Notes: generated by a model not told the origin, from the sequence alone. A DNA stretch of 64,000 nucleotides from a candidate division WOR-3 bacterium (GCA_013177935.1 JABLXZ010000002.1:186001-250000), one strand, 5' to 3'; counted from the first letter of the stretch, positions 35,436-45,110 are shown. Numbers and translations: made by a program.

Positions 35436-37247
35436 GTGGCAGACTCTTTTGCCGACCGATTGCGTACCCGCAGGGGCGTGGCGCTAATTTCGCTCATCGT
35501 TGCGGTTGTTGCTATCGGCATTTACCTGCCGACCCTGAGATACCAGTTTGTGTGGGAAGACAACCTGCTGATTGTGAACAATGCTTTGCTGACGCGTTCA
35601 GAAGTAAAGGATATTTTTTGCCGCGGTTTCTGGGCAGGCGCTCCAGACGAACTGGAGAATGATGCCGCAGTTCCCTATTATCGGCCAATAAGTACTCTAT
35701 CATTCTGGTTGGACCAGAAGATTGCCGGAACCAGACCCTGGTATTTTCATCTGATTAATGTAATTCTCAGTGCCGGTTGTGCGGTGCTGGTGGTGCTGGT
35801 TGTGTGGGAACTGCTCCACTCGGCAGTTTGGGCGGGCATCGCCGGACTGCTCTTTGCCACGCATCCCGCGCATGTGGAATCGGTTGCTTTAGTCTCGGCA
35901 AGGTCTGACCTTTTGACCACATTGTTTCTTGGTTTCGCTACCTTTGCGCTGTTGCGCTCTCTCCGAAAACGGAACTGGCGCTGGTGGCTGGTAATCCCAT
36001 TTTGTTACGCCCTTGCCCTGTTGAGTAAAGAGTCGGCAATCCTGTTTCCGCTTCTGGTTGTCTGGACGCCGTTTTTAATCCAGAACCGATTTCCCCGAAG
36101 GTTCGGGCTGGTGGTGGGAATTCTGTTTTTAATCGTGTTTGGTTATTTAAGTTTACGCCATCAGATATTCAATCAGGCGCTACCTTTACCTACCGACATT
36201 GCCAATGTGCGGTTTCTGAATATAGCAAACACTTTTGGCTTGTATATCCGGATGTTTTTATTGCCGTTTGAACACCGGGTCAAAATTCCGCCGGACCCGG
36301 CATTTTTGAAACTTACACCCCTTTTGCTTTACACGATGCTGTTCGTTTTGGTAACACCGCTGGCGGCGATGCGCCGGCGGTTCCGGGTTGCGTTGTTGGG
36401 TTACTTCTGGGGAATTCTTTTTTTGTTGCCGGTGAGTAACATCTATCCGATTGGACCGCAGGCGGCAGAGCGGCTGCTTTTTCTGCCTTCGTTTGGAATG
36501 GTGGTACTGGTGATTTCTCTTATTTCGCGCTTACTGGTTGCCCAGCATGCGGTGAGACAGGTGGTCGGGTTTGGTCTGGTGGCGCTTGCCGGGCTGTTTG
36601 CCTGGAATGTGGTTTCCCGACTGTCGGTGTGGCGCGATGAAAGAGCGCTTTTTTCGGCGATGATTAAAGAAGCGCCCCAGGTACCGGCCGCCTATGTCGG
36701 ACTTGGCCGGGCACTACAAAATGAGATGCCCGATTCGGCAATTACCCTGTATAAGCGGGCGGTTTTACTGGACCAGGGTTTTGTGCCGGCGCATATAAAC
36801 ATTGCCCTTCTTTACAGTGAAAAAGGAGACCATCGTCGCGCGATTCATCATCTCCGGCTGGCAAACGAACTAAATCCCGATTCACCCCAGATTCTGACCA
36901 ATTTGGGGTTCGCATTTTTTTACGGTGGGCAGTTTGACAGTGCGCTGGTCGCTTTTCATCGGGCGCAGGTTCTGGATTCGGCTCTGTTCCGAGCAAACCT
37001 GGGTGCCGGCTTGGCATTATGGGTTACAGGTGAAAGCGTCGCTGCAGGGCGTGAATTTAGTCGGCTGCAGCAGAATTTACCGGGTTGGAAAGACAGCGTA
37101 CGGCAGATTGTTACACGCCGGGCACAAATCACCAGTTCTGCCGAAGAGCTGAGTCGGCTTGGCAGGGCACTCTATCTAATTGGTGACAGTGTCGGGGCAG
37201 AAGTTATGTATCGCCGGGTGCAGGTAGATGAGATACAAAGACCGTAG
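35436..37247 (+). CDS. TMTC-like membrane glycosyltransferase with TPR tail
   Basis: A 603-residue membrane protein. An N-terminal multi-pass region (about 15-405) follows the GT-C pattern: an acidic first loop FVWEDNLLIVNNALL, the YYRPISTLSFWLD segment and HPAHVESVALVSARSDLL, all typical of TMTC and PMT-related proteins. The C-terminal part (about 415-590) has about five TPR repeats (AAYVGLGRALQNEMPDSAI, LNPDSPQILTNLG). Such proteins probably transfer a sugar to envelope proteins; donor and acceptor are unknown. The start is GTG 35436; a TTGACA at 35398-35403 with a weak -10 precedes it. Confidence 0.8.
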   Translation: MADSFADRLRTRRGVALISLIVAVVAIGIYLPTLRYQFVWEDNLLIVNNALLTRSEVKDIFCRGFWAGAPDELENDAAVPYYRPISTLSFWLDQKIAGTRPWYFHLINVILSAGCAVLVVLVVWELLHSAVWAGIAGLLFATHPAHVESVALVSARSDLLTTLFLGFATFALLRSLRKRNWRWWLVIPFCYALALLSKESAILFPLLVVWTPFLIQNRFPRRFGLVVGILFLIVFGYLSLRHQIFNQALPLPTDIANVRFLNIANTFGLYIRMFLLPFEHRVKIPPDPAFLKLTPLLLYTMLFVLVTPLAAMRRRFRVALLGYFWGILFLLPVSNIYPIGPQAAERLLFLPSFGMVVLVISLISRLLVAQHAVRQVVGFGLVALAGLFAWNVVSRLSVWRDERALFSAMIKEAPQVPAAYVGLGRALQNEMPDSAITLYKRAVLLDQGFVPAHINIALLYSEKGDHRRAIHHLRLANELNPDSPQILTNLGFAFFYGGQFDSALVAFHRAQVLDSALFRANLGAGLALWVTGESVAAGREFSRLQQNLPGWKDSVRQIVTRRAQITSSAEELSRLGRALYLIGDSVGAEVMYRRVQVDEIQRP

Positions 37248-37269
37248 AGTTGAAGAAAGATTGTCTTCA

Positions 37270-37306
37270 CCACCCTCCCCTGTATCCCCTCCCATTAAAG
37301 GAGGGG
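37270..37306 (+). repeat. Dispersed GGAGGG-type hairpin repeat, copy 1
   Basis: A pyrimidine-rich stretch (ACCCTCCCCTGTATCCCCTCCC) leads into a 7 bp stem CCCCTCC/GGAGGGG. A related copy lies in the opposite orientation at 45333-45370. It sits just past the stop of the TPR glycosyltransferase gene. Confidence 0.5.
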
Positions 37307-37330
37307 TTAAAATTATGCTGTGGTAGAAGG

Positions 37331-39001
37331 TCAATAACGGTAACGGGCGGCAATAGGAAAACGCCGACCGATACCAAACGCTCGGGTTGTTACTTTAAGT
37401 ACGGGTGGTGCCTGGCGTCTTTTGTACTCGTTGCGGTCAATCTGTTCCACCACCCATTTTACTGTTTCGGGATTAAATCCCTGCTGCACGATTTCTTCGG
37501 GCGACATCTCCTCGTCAATGTAAAGGGCGATGATGCCATCCAGAATTTCGTAAGGGGGAAGTGTGTCCTGGTCTTTTTGGCCTGGTCGCAGTTCCGCTGA
37601 TGGTGCTTTTTCAATTATCACCTGGGGGATGATTTCTTTTTCCCGGTTGATGTGGCGGGCAAGTTCATAAACGGTGGTTTTGGGTACATCGCCCAGCACC
37701 GCCAAGCCACCGCTCATATCGCCATAAAGGGTACAGTAACCTACCGCCAGTTCACTTTTGTTCCCGGTGGTTAAGACCAGATAGCCCAGTTTGTTGGAAA
37801 GCGCCATCAGGATGTTGCCCCGGATGCGTGCCTGGATGTTCTCTTCGGTCACATCCGGGTTCAGCCCGGCAAAAGCTGGTTTTAAAGTATCAAGGTAAGC
37901 ATGATAAATCAGGGTGATTGGGATAGTGGTAAATTGGATATTCAGGTTTTCGGCGAGGCGCTGGGAGTCGGCGATGCTACCCGGCGAAGAAAACGGTGAA
38001 GGCATTGTGACACCTAAGACATTGTCTTTTCCCAGTGCTGCGACCGCAATACAGCAGACAACCGCCGAGTCAATTCCACCGGAAAGACCCACAACCACCT
38101 TTTTGAATCCGCACTTCTGAACATAATCCCGGACCCCAAGGATAAGCGCCTGATAAAGTGCTTCAATTTCCTGAGGTGGGTGATAGGTGATTGCCGGTTC
38201 TGGGGCGGTTTGCAGGTTCAAGACCACGACCTTTTCCTGAAACCAGGGGAGGACCGTTATTGGCTTGCCATTTTCGTCAAAGACAAAACTGCCACCGTCA
38301 AACACCAGTTCGTCGTTGGCACCGACCATATTTACAAAGACAAAAGGACGCCGATGTTTTGAAATGTGGGCACGGGCAAGTTCTGCCCGGAGTTGTTGTT
38401 TACCACGCCAGAACGGAGATGCGGCGATATTGATAAAAAGGTCAGCACCTGCCTGAGCCTGGAGTGCAATCGGGTCGATGTGGTAGATTTTTCTACCCCA
38501 GAGTTGCTTGCGGTTTGCGGCAGTGAGTTCAGATGGGTTCCAGGCATCTTCACAGATTGAGATGCCCAGTGCCGTTTCTTTGAAACGGGCAAGCCGGATT
38601 TCGGGTGCCGGGTCAAAATATCGCTCTTCATCGAACACATCGTAAAACGGCAGGAGCGATTTTGCCTGCCGGAAAAGCTCCTTGCCTTGCGCAAACAGGT
38701 GGGCGGTGTTGTGCAGGCCCCGGCCTGAATGGAGAGAGGAGGTTGCAACCGCGCCGACAAGGATGCCAGCATAACAGCGATTAGAAATTTCCTGGACCTC
38801 GTTCAGTGCCCTTTCGGTTGCAGCGACAAACCAGGTTCGGGTTAGTACATCGCGCGGCGGATACCCGGTTAAAAACATCTCCGGGAATATCACAAGGTCC
38901 GGTTTTTCCGGGTCGACCTTTTCCAGTGTCCGACGCAGGAGTTCAAGATTACCCTTCAGGTCACCGACAATGGGATTGAGCTGGGCTAAGGCGATTTTCA
39001 T
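37331..39001 (-). CDS. nadE: Glutamine-dependent NAD+ synthetase
   Basis: A 556-residue two-domain enzyme that amidates nicotinate adenine dinucleotide to NAD+. The N-terminal carbon-nitrogen hydrolase domain provides ammonia (Glu in FPEMFLTGYPPRD, Lys in SLLPFYDVFDEERYF and Cys in ISICEDAW), and the C-terminal synthetase has the ATP-pyrophosphatase motif GLSGGIDSA and the KSELAVGYCTLYGD segment. ATG 39001 (MKIALAQLNPIVGDL) is preferred over the more upstream start; a -10-like TATAGT lies 6 bp upstream. The same pathway includes nadA in this window. Confidence 0.94.
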   Translation of the reverse strand: MKIALAQLNPIVGDLKGNLELLRRTLEKVDPEKPDLVIFPEMFLTGYPPRDVLTRTWFVAATERALNEVQEISNRCYAGILVGAVATSSLHSGRGLHNTAHLFAQGKELFRQAKSLLPFYDVFDEERYFDPAPEIRLARFKETALGISICEDAWNPSELTAANRKQLWGRKIYHIDPIALQAQAGADLFINIAASPFWRGKQQLRAELARAHISKHRRPFVFVNMVGANDELVFDGGSFVFDENGKPITVLPWFQEKVVVLNLQTAPEPAITYHPPQEIEALYQALILGVRDYVQKCGFKKVVVGLSGGIDSAVVCCIAVAALGKDNVLGVTMPSPFSSPGSIADSQRLAENLNIQFTTIPITLIYHAYLDTLKPAFAGLNPDVTEENIQARIRGNILMALSNKLGYLVLTTGNKSELAVGYCTLYGDMSGGLAVLGDVPKTTVYELARHINREKEIIPQVIIEKAPSAELRPGQKDQDTLPPYEILDGIIALYIDEEMSPEEIVQQGFNPETVKWVVEQIDRNEYKRRQAPPVLKVTTRAFGIGRRFPIAARYRY

Positions 39002-39033
39002 ACCGCGACTATAGTTTGCCAAAAGGTCCGCAC

Positions 39034-39061
39034 TTGTCAACCACCCCAGATAGTCTAAAAT
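39034..39061 (+). promoter_or_regulatory. Promoter of the deacetylase gene, leaderless type
   Basis: TTGTCA at 39034-39039, a 16 bp spacer and TAAAAT at 39056-39061, ending 6 bp before ATG 39068. The -35 overlaps a TTGACA-like box on the opposite strand that faces nadE. Confidence 0.65.
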
Positions 39062-39067
39062 GGTGTG

Positions 39068-39994
39068 ATGTTAATAGCGGTGGCAATTTTACTGACGATT
39101 ACTACTACGACCTTAGAAGGTGCTGTGCCCCAGCAATCAACCCCTTCATCGCCGTTAGCCGGGACGCAAAGTGATTCGGTAGCGGTCAGCAGTACTTCCA
39201 AGCCGCTTGCCGGTCATCTGGTGGTGCTTTCGATTGATGATGGGCACCGTTCAGTGTACCAAAATGTTTACCCGCTACTTAAAAAGTATGATATGACTGC
39301 GACGCTTGCGGTTATCGTTAACACACTAACCGGCCAGAGTGTGAATTACCATACGGGCGGCAGTTCCTATTATCTCACCCGGGGCGAGATTAAGGAGCTG
39401 ATTGACTCCTGTAACATTGAGATTGCCAGCCACACCCTTTCCCACCCCTGGCTCACGAGATTGGACAGCGCGCGGGCTTGGCAGGAGATTTACCGGTCCC
39501 GGATAATCCTTGAGTCACTTTTTGAAGTTCCGGTTGTAACCTTTGTTTATCCTTATGGTGATATGGACCAGAGGGTGCAGCGTTTGGTAAAACGCGCGGG
39601 TTACCGTGCGGCTCGGGCGGTGCGTTCTGGAGAAGTTAATTTCTGGCTTGACCCATATCGGTTACCAGAGTTTGAACTGCGGAGCGAGATTTCACTTGCT
39701 GCGGTTAAGAATTATGTTCGGAATCACCGGGTTTCAATTATTCTTTTGCACCGGATTGTGGAACAACCCCGGGTTTTTACCGAATGGTCGGCAAAAGACT
39801 TTGCCGAGTTTTTAGCATGGCTGGACGAGCAGGGTGTGAAAACGGTTCGTATTGCCGACCTTTATTACGATTGGCGCCGGGAGGTTGTGGCAAAGTTGAT
39901 ATCTGAAAATAAACCCAGGGCAGATTTATTCTACATCGACTCTTTATTCAAGAATGTAGACATCGACGCTACCCGAACTTTTCAACCCCGCTGA
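39068..39994 (+). CDS. Secreted polysaccharide deacetylase (NodB family)
   Basis: A protein of about 308 residues with a signal segment (LIAVAILLTITTTTLEG), then a NodB domain: the Asp-Asp motif in VLSIDDGHRS, the metal-binding His-x3-His in ASHTLSHPWL, and the later VTFVYPYGDMDQRV. CE4 enzymes remove acetyl groups from peptidoglycan, chitin or similar sugars; the natural substrate is unknown. The 3' end overlaps the end of the convergent 3D-domain gene by 51 bp. Confidence 0.87.
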   Translation: MLIAVAILLTITTTTLEGAVPQQSTPSSPLAGTQSDSVAVSSTSKPLAGHLVVLSIDDGHRSVYQNVYPLLKKYDMTATLAVIVNTLTGQSVNYHTGGSSYYLTRGEIKELIDSCNIEIASHTLSHPWLTRLDSARAWQEIYRSRIILESLFEVPVVTFVYPYGDMDQRVQRLVKRAGYRAARAVRSGEVNFWLDPYRLPEFELRSEISLAAVKNYVRNHRVSIILLHRIVEQPRVFTEWSAKDFAEFLAWLDEQGVKTVRIADLYYDWRREVVAKLISENKPRADLFYIDSLFKNVDIDATRTFQPR

Positions 39995-40588
39995 TGCAAA
40001 CGCTGCCATATTGGACTTTTTTCCGATAAAGATATCGATATGCTTCCCATCGACCGCGCTACCGATATCATGGGCATAAAAGATACCGTTCAGGCGTTTT
40101 CCGTCCACGACAACATTCTCCGCCTGGGGAATGTAAATTGTTGAGCCAAGTGGAATTACCTTTGGGTCAACTGCGATGGACTTTAGTTCGGTCAGGGTGT
40201 ATCCGCCATGACCGAGAAACCTTTTAACCACCTGCACTCGGTTTTGCTTTTTTAGGTAACTGAGACAGGTGCCATCCCGGAGTCGGGCGGCAGATTCGGT
40301 TTTAAAATCTTTTACAAACGCCGGTGAAAATCTGCCCAAAAGCGCGCCGTCCTGGGTGTATAAAGGTACGGTACGGCTTTTCGGGTAATCTTTTTCCTCC
40401 ACAACCCAGTAATAGGTGATCTTAAACTTGCCCAGATAGCGGGCGGTTTTAACATCCTGCTCGGGTCCAACACCGGAAAACAGCCATGCGGGCGGCAGCT
40501 GCCGAACCGGGTCCAGATAGACAGTCTGGACCCGGGGCCCAAAACAGCCCGAGACAAGAAAAAAGGCGAAAATCGCCCATCGGTTCAT
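39944..40588 (-). CDS. 3D-domain lipoprotein
   Basis: A 214-residue protein with a lipobox (FFLVSGC, Cys at about 15) and a C-terminal 3D domain, recognisable by KSIAVDPKVIPLGSTIYIP and GIFYAHDIGSAVDGKHIDIF; these contain the three aspartates that name the domain. Such domains belong to a double-psi beta-barrel found in MltA-type lytic transglycosylases and in spore-associated muralytic proteins. The protein is probably an envelope peptidoglycan-acting enzyme. TTGACA with a poor -10 precedes ATG 40588. Confidence 0.8.
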   Translation of the reverse strand: MNRWAIFAFFLVSGCFGPRVQTVYLDPVRQLPPAWLFSGVGPEQDVKTARYLGKFKITYYWVVEEKDYPKSRTVPLYTQDGALLGRFSPAFVKDFKTESAARLRDGTCLSYLKKQNRVQVVKRFLGHGGYTLTELKSIAVDPKVIPLGSTIYIPQAENVVVDGKRLNGIFYAHDIGSAVDGKHIDIFIGKKSNMAAFASAGLKSSGSVDVYILE

Positions 40589-40680
40589 AAGATAAAATGA
40601 TTACGGGCAGGAGGTCGCCTGTCAAGAAATTCCCGCCTATTTTGTAAGTTGTTGATATATAGTAAATTATATTACAGAAA

Positions 40681-41712
40681 TCAATCGAATTCCAGCGCTG
40701 TTTGCGTTCCAGCCGGTGGTTTTCTTCCGAAATGTTGATATGCCAGAGGTGTTGCGACTCTGCCTCTCGGGGTGCGCTGAATAAACCCTTGCTGAAGTAA
40801 ATAGGGCTCATAAACCTCTTCAATTGTACCCGGGTCTTCGCTGACCGCGGCGGATATGGAACTGATGCCGACCGGTCCGCCGTTGAATTTATCGATAACG
40901 GTCAAAAGGATTTTTTTGTCCATTTCATCCAAGCCGCGAGCGTCCACCTCCAGCTGGTCCAGGGCAAACTGAACAATCTCTTTATCAATCTCTTTTTTCC
41001 CCTGGACCTGGGCAAAGTCCCGGACCCGGCGCAAAAGCCGGTTGGCAATTCGGGGCGTACCCCGTGCCCGGGCGGCAATCTCTTTTGCACCCTCATCCTC
41101 AATCTCAATCTTTAAAATCCGGGCACTACGATGGACGATAGTGCACAGCTCTTCGGCAGGATAGTAATCCAGGCGCAGGATAATTCCAAATCGGGAGCGT
41201 AAGGGCGCGGTTAAAAGTCCGGTCCGGGTGGTGGCACCAACAAGGGTAAACCCCTCAAGCGCAATCTGCTCAGAACGGGCACCAGGACCCTTATCCAGCA
41301 AGATATCTATGGCAAAGTCTTCGAGCGCCGGGTAGAGAAACTCCTCAACCGCTTTGGTTGTCCGATGAATTTCATCAATAAACAGGATATCACCCCGATT
41401 AAGACGGGTTAAAATCCCGGCGAGGTCAATCGGTCTTTCCAGCACCGGTCCGGATGAACAGTGAATGGTACCGCCCAGTTCATAGGCAAGGATGTGGGCA
41501 AGGGTGGTTTTGCCCAAACCAGGTGGTCCGGACAAAAGGACATGTTCCAAGGGCTCCTGACGCATTTTTGCAGCCTGGATGAACACCCGGAGGTTCTCTT
41601 TCAACCGGGTCTGGCCAATAAACTCGTCCAGAGTTCGGGGCCGCAAACTTTCTTCAAGGGCATCTTCACCCCGCAACGGGTGGGGTGAAGACAACCTTTC
41701 AACTTTGGGCAT
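40681..41712 (-). CDS. ruvB: Holliday junction branch migration ATPase
   Basis: A protein of about 343 residues. The AAA+ features are Walker A ([13 protein letters not shown]), Walker B ([10 protein letters not shown]), the sensor [11 protein letters not shown] and Arg finger region SRFGIILRL, then the winged-helix DNA-binding domain with [32 protein letters not shown]. RuvB drives branch migration with RuvA. ATG 41712 has AGAAGG upstream and overlaps the ruvA stop; a more upstream start at 41733 is less likely. Last gene of yebC-ruvC-ruvA-ruvB. Confidence 0.95.
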   Translation of the reverse strand: MPKVERLSSPHPLRGEDALEESLRPRTLDEFIGQTRLKENLRVFIQAAKMRQEPLEHVLLSGPPGLGKTTLAHILAYELGGTIHCSSGPVLERPIDLAGILTRLNRGDILFIDEIHRTTKAVEEFLYPALEDFAIDILLDKGPGARSEQIALEGFTLVGATTRTGLLTAPLRSRFGIILRLDYYPAEELCTIVHRSARILKIEIEDEGAKEIAARARGTPRIANRLLRRVRDFAQVQGKKEIDKEIVQFALDQLEVDARGLDEMDKKILLTVIDKFNGGPVGISSISAAVSEDPGTIEEVYEPYLLQQGFIQRTPRGRVATPLAYQHFGRKPPAGTQTALEFD

Positions 41713-41716
41713 ATTT

Positions 41717-42295
41717 TTAACCCTTCTGGGCAAGCGCCTGTTTCAAGATGTCCTGAAGATTCATTTCCGGTGTGATTTTCAGTTTGGTAAGCCTTTCCTG
41801 TGCCTCTTTTCGGGTGAGACCGAGTGCGGTCAGGGCGTTTAGCGCATCGGCAAGAACCCCGGGCTTACACTGTTCAGCGGACGATACCGCGCCTGTGGGT
41901 ACATTTTCGTGAAACCGTTTAAGTATCGCCTCAACCTTTTTCGGTCCGATGCCGGGTGCAGACCTGAGCAGTTCGGTTTTACCCTGATTTATGGCGGCGG
42001 TTATTTCTTCTGGTGTCCAGCGGGACAAAAGATTTAAAGCCGCTTTAGGTCCCACCCCCTTTACGCTGGTCAGGAGTTCAAACACCTCCTTTTCCTTTTG
42101 GGTGGCAAACCCGTAAAGTTGAACGCCAGCGCGGTCGAGGGTAAATACGACGAGGAGACTTACATCTTCATTACAGCCCGGGAGCAGTCGTGATGTGGAA
42201 AGGGGCACGATGAGTTCAAACCCAATGCCTCCGGCAGTGACCACAACCCGGGTTGGCTCTTTTGAGATTAACTTACCCTGAATCTGGGAAATCAC
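41717..42295 (-). CDS. ruvA: Holliday junction branch migration protein RuvA
   Basis: A 192-residue RuvA with the N-terminal OB-like domain ([19 protein letters not shown] and [24 protein letters not shown]), tandem helix-hairpin-helix motifs ([26 protein letters not shown]) and the C-terminal RuvB-binding helices ([12 protein letters not shown]). It overlaps ruvC by 4 bp and ruvB by a few bp. Confidence 0.95.
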   Translation of the reverse strand: MISQIQGKLISKEPTRVVVTAGGIGFELIVPLSTSRLLPGCNEDVSLLVVFTLDRAGVQLYGFATQKEKEVFELLTSVKGVGPKAALNLLSRWTPEEITAAINQGKTELLRSAPGIGPKKVEAILKRFHENVPTGAVSSAEQCKPGVLADALNALTALGLTRKEAQERLTKLKITPEMNLQDILKQALAQKG

Positions 42296-42816
42296 CGCGG
42301 TTGTCGATTTTCAAGGCAGAAGGCGACTGCGAGCGCGTCGGCGGCATGCTCCTGAACCGCACCCTTAATCTTTAACACCTTCCGCACCATAAAGTTCAAC
42401 TGTGCCTTTGATGCCCGGCCTGAGCCGGTTATCGCCAGTTTTATCGTTGCCGGGGTAAGTTCAAAAACCGGGATTTTTTTACGGGCTAAGATAAACATAA
42501 GAACCCCGCGCGACTGGGCTGAAAGAATTACGCTGCGGGCACCGCCGTTCTTAAAAAAAAGGGTTTCAATGGCACAGCAGGACGGTTTAAACCGGTCCAG
42601 CACCTGTTCCAGTTCGCTTCCGAGTCGGGCAAGTCTTTGGGGTACCGATTCACGGGTGTCGGTTCGTATCACCCCAAAACCGAGCACCTTCCCTTTTTCC
42701 AGGACGCCAAACCCGGTGGCACTTAACCCCGGGTCAATGCCGATGATGCGGTTAAATTTAACTCCCGGCGGATGATACTCTTTCGAGAACCTCGTCCGGG
42801 ATGTCGAAGTTGGCAT
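42292..42816 (-). CDS. ruvC: Crossover junction endodeoxyribonuclease RuvC
   Basis: RuvC cleaves Holliday junctions. The catalytic acids are visible in IIGIDPGLSATGFGV, the Glu of CAIETLFF and the Asp of EHAADALAVAFC. The usual start (Met just before RIIGIDPG) is absent: no ATG, GTG or TTG lies immediately upstream. The first in-frame ATG (42816, inside yebC) would add about 22 residues; AGCAGG precedes it weakly. The gene may use this long start or an unusual codon. Overlaps yebC by about 59 bp in this model. Confidence 0.88.
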   Translation of the reverse strand: MPTSTSRTRFSKEYHPPGVKFNRIIGIDPGLSATGFGVLEKGKVLGFGVIRTDTRESVPQRLARLGSELEQVLDRFKPSCCAIETLFFKNGGARSVILSAQSRGVLMFILARKKIPVFELTPATIKLAITGSGRASKAQLNFMVRKVLKIKGAVQEHAADALAVAFCLENRQPR

Positions 42817-43516
42817 AAACCTGCTGGACTTCTTCCAGCTCTTCAAGCATCTCAATCAGTTTCAGGACTTTGGGCGCATCAGATTCCGAAACGGGTACGG
42901 TGTTGGTTGCCACCTGGGTAAGTTCGGCGCTCATCCATTCGATACCTGCTGCCTTTAACTGCCGCTTTACCTCTTCAAAGTTTTCCACTGAGGTGACCAC
43001 GGTATAGCCGGCAGAGTCGGTTTGAACATCGTCGGCACCGGCTTCGAGCGCAACCGATAAAACGGTGTCCTCATCCGCTTTGCCTTTCTCAATCACAATT
43101 AGCCCTTTGGGCTTGAACTGCCAGGCAACGCAACCTGCAGCGCCCATTGAACCGCCGTACTTATCGAACACATGGCGGACCTCAGCGGTGGTGCGGTTTT
43201 TGTTGTCGGTTAAAACCCGTACCAGGAGCGCCACACCACCCGGTGCATAACCTTCATAGAGGACCTCTTCGTAAGTCACGCCCGGGAGTTCACCAGTGCC
43301 CCGTTTAATCGCCCGTTCAATGTTCTCGGCGGGCATATTTATTGCCTTTGCCGCTTCAACTGCGCTGCGCAACCGGGGATTTGCCTCAATGTCGCCACCA
43401 CCGATTCGTGCCGCAGTGGTGATTTCTCGAATTAATTTAGAAAATGCGCGACCACGGGCGGCGTCCGCCTTACTCTTTTTATGCTTAATTGTTGCCCACT
43501 TCGAATGTCCAGACAT
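42758..43516 (-). CDS. yebC: YebC/PmpR family regulator
   Basis: A 252-residue YebC, a TACO1-like family that acts in translation of proline-rich or stalling-prone sequences and, in some species, as a DNA-binding regulator. The N-terminal MSGHSKWATIKHKKSKADAARG and the later YGGSMGAAGCVAWQF are diagnostic. ATG 43516 has AGGAGG 7 nt upstream. It heads the ruvCAB operon, with a promoter at 43560-43588. Confidence 0.95.
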   Translation of the reverse strand: MSGHSKWATIKHKKSKADAARGRAFSKLIREITTAARIGGGDIEANPRLRSAVEAAKAINMPAENIERAIKRGTGELPGVTYEEVLYEGYAPGGVALLVRVLTDNKNRTTAEVRHVFDKYGGSMGAAGCVAWQFKPKGLIVIEKGKADEDTVLSVALEAGADDVQTDSAGYTVVTSVENFEEVKRQLKAAGIEWMSAELTQVATNTVPVSESDAPKVLKLIEMLEELEEVQQVYANFDIPDEVLERVSSAGS

Positions 43517-43559
43517 AATATCCTCCTGCGGTCAGTGTTAAACAAAACTTCACCTTCAT

Positions 43560-43588
43560 ATTGTAAAACGGGACAGCCGAATTGTCAA
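43560..43588 (-). promoter_or_regulatory. Promoter of the yebC-ruvCAB operon
   Basis: Minus strand TTGACA (43588-43583), a 17 bp spacer and TACAAT (43565-43560). It gives a leader of about 35 nt with AGGAGG. Confidence 0.8.
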
Positions 43589-43603
43589 CAGCGAATTTGG
43601 GAC

Positions 43604-45103
43604 TTACTTTGCCCAGTTCACCTTGTGTTGTGCGACAAAACCGTTTGCAGAGATGGCGATGAGATAGGTGCCGCGACGCACGACACGGCCATTTTCATCG
43701 GTGCCGTCCCACACGATTGAATGGTAACCAGGGGATTGACGCTCTTCAAGCAGGGTGCGCACCGGTCTGCCAACAAGGTCAAAGACCTCGGCACGTACGG
43801 TTCCGGACTGGTTAAGCAGATACTCAATGCGCAGATAACCGCGGCGCACCGCGGGCTGGGCACGGACGATTTGAACGGTACCGGTGCGGGCGCGGCGTTC
43901 TCTGATGCCGACCGCGGTGCCACCCACGGAGAAAACAAGTGCCGGATAATGGTTTGAGGGCAAGAGCAACGCATTCTGAATTGCGGTTCTTTCGCTCGGG
44001 GTCAAAGGCATCGTCAGGAAAGCGGAAAGGCCAAGGATGTGTGCCTGCATCAAAAGATTAAAGGCGACAAACCCAACCTCTTCCATTGTCCGATAGGAGG
44101 TGGTGTCATCCACACAGACCACGATGTAGGCGGGTGCGGTAGAAGGAATCCGGCTTACGGCAAGACGCAGGTCAGCGCGGCGGTCACCGCTCAGGACCCG
44201 TTCCAGCCGATGGTCACGGGTGGTGAGATTTGTGCCCGGTGGCAGGCGATTGTGATAGCGGTCAACTCCTTCTTCCCGGATGAGGTAAATTTTTCCGGTG
44301 AGGAAGTAGCCAGCAACCGCGCTGGGCACGGTCAAACCCTGGCGGTTGTTGGATGTGGTGTGCGGGGCAACGCCGTAACCAGCCCAGAGTAACTGGGAAA
44401 AGGTTTCAAGGGAAAGGTTGCCGGGCGAAAAGACCGAATCCTGGGTTAACTCCATCAACACCAGTTCAAAGGTGTCGTTCCCTTTGGTAATCGGTGCGGG
44501 CAGACTGGAGTCAGAAGAGATGGCAACAAGGGTTGAGTCCAGAGGTCTTGCCGGTGCATTGCCAAACACATTGACCAGCATTATCGGATGGTCTGGTCGC
44601 CAGTTGCTGTTGGCGTAATCCGCTGCCCATTTCATCGGGCAGCAGACAACATTACCGCCAGTTTCGTCCCGGAACGCGGTGGCGGCAATCAAACCGGCTT
44701 GAATCGCCATACCAGCATCTTCATGCCGGGGTGTGGCGATGCCAATCTCAAATGCCGAGCCGGAATAGTAGCGATGGTCACCGGCAAGGTGCACGGTCAA
44801 AGAGCGTGTGGTGGGCTCATAACGGTACACATTTTCCCGGGTGGCAACATAAAACTCCCGATAAGAACCAGAACAGGGCACACGTGCCATTGCCCACAGG
44901 ACATTAGCCAGAACCTGTTCGGGCAGACTGTCCTCAAAACCGCTATGCACCGAGTAGCGGCTGTTGAGCAGAAGTTCAAAAGAGTGGCGATTGATAATCG
45001 GTGCGGGCAGGCTGTCGGTGGAACTTCTAACCCCAGCGACAGATAAGGCGACCAGCGCGATAAGCCCGGCGCCAATCGTTTTCAGTCCCAATGGAGACCG
45101 CAT
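43604..45103 (-). CDS. Secreted protein with two SagB-like nitroreductase-fold domains and FlgD-like tail
   Basis: A protein of about 499 residues from ATG 45103. A signal peptide (IGAGLIALVALSVAGV) is followed by two copies of a domain that starts with SLPAPI and passes through a leucine-rich LSLETFSQLLWAGYGV segment, as in SagB-type oxidoreductases of the nitroreductase fold (copies at about 31-200 and 205-410). FMN-binding arginines typical of the family are not all visible, so activity is uncertain. The C-terminus (LRIEYLLNQSGTVRAEVFDLVG, then WDGTDENGRVVRRGTYLI) is FlgD-like, as in secreted FCB proteins. Confidence 0.7.
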   Translation of the reverse strand: MRSPLGLKTIGAGLIALVALSVAGVRSSTDSLPAPIINRHSFELLLNSRYSVHSGFEDSLPEQVLANVLWAMARVPCSGSYREFYVATRENVYRYEPTTRSLTVHLAGDHRYYSGSAFEIGIATPRHEDAGMAIQAGLIAATAFRDETGGNVVCCPMKWAADYANSNWRPDHPIMLVNVFGNAPARPLDSTLVAISSDSSLPAPITKGNDTFELVLMELTQDSVFSPGNLSLETFSQLLWAGYGVAPHTTSNNRQGLTVPSAVAGYFLTGKIYLIREEGVDRYHNRLPPGTNLTTRDHRLERVLSGDRRADLRLAVSRIPSTAPAYIVVCVDDTTSYRTMEEVGFVAFNLLMQAHILGLSAFLTMPLTPSERTAIQNALLLPSNHYPALVFSVGGTAVGIRERRARTGTVQIVRAQPAVRRGYLRIEYLLNQSGTVRAEVFDLVGRPVRTLLEERQSPGYHSIVWDGTDENGRVVRRGTYLIAISANGFVAQHKVNWAK

Positions 45104-45110
45104 TTTAATT

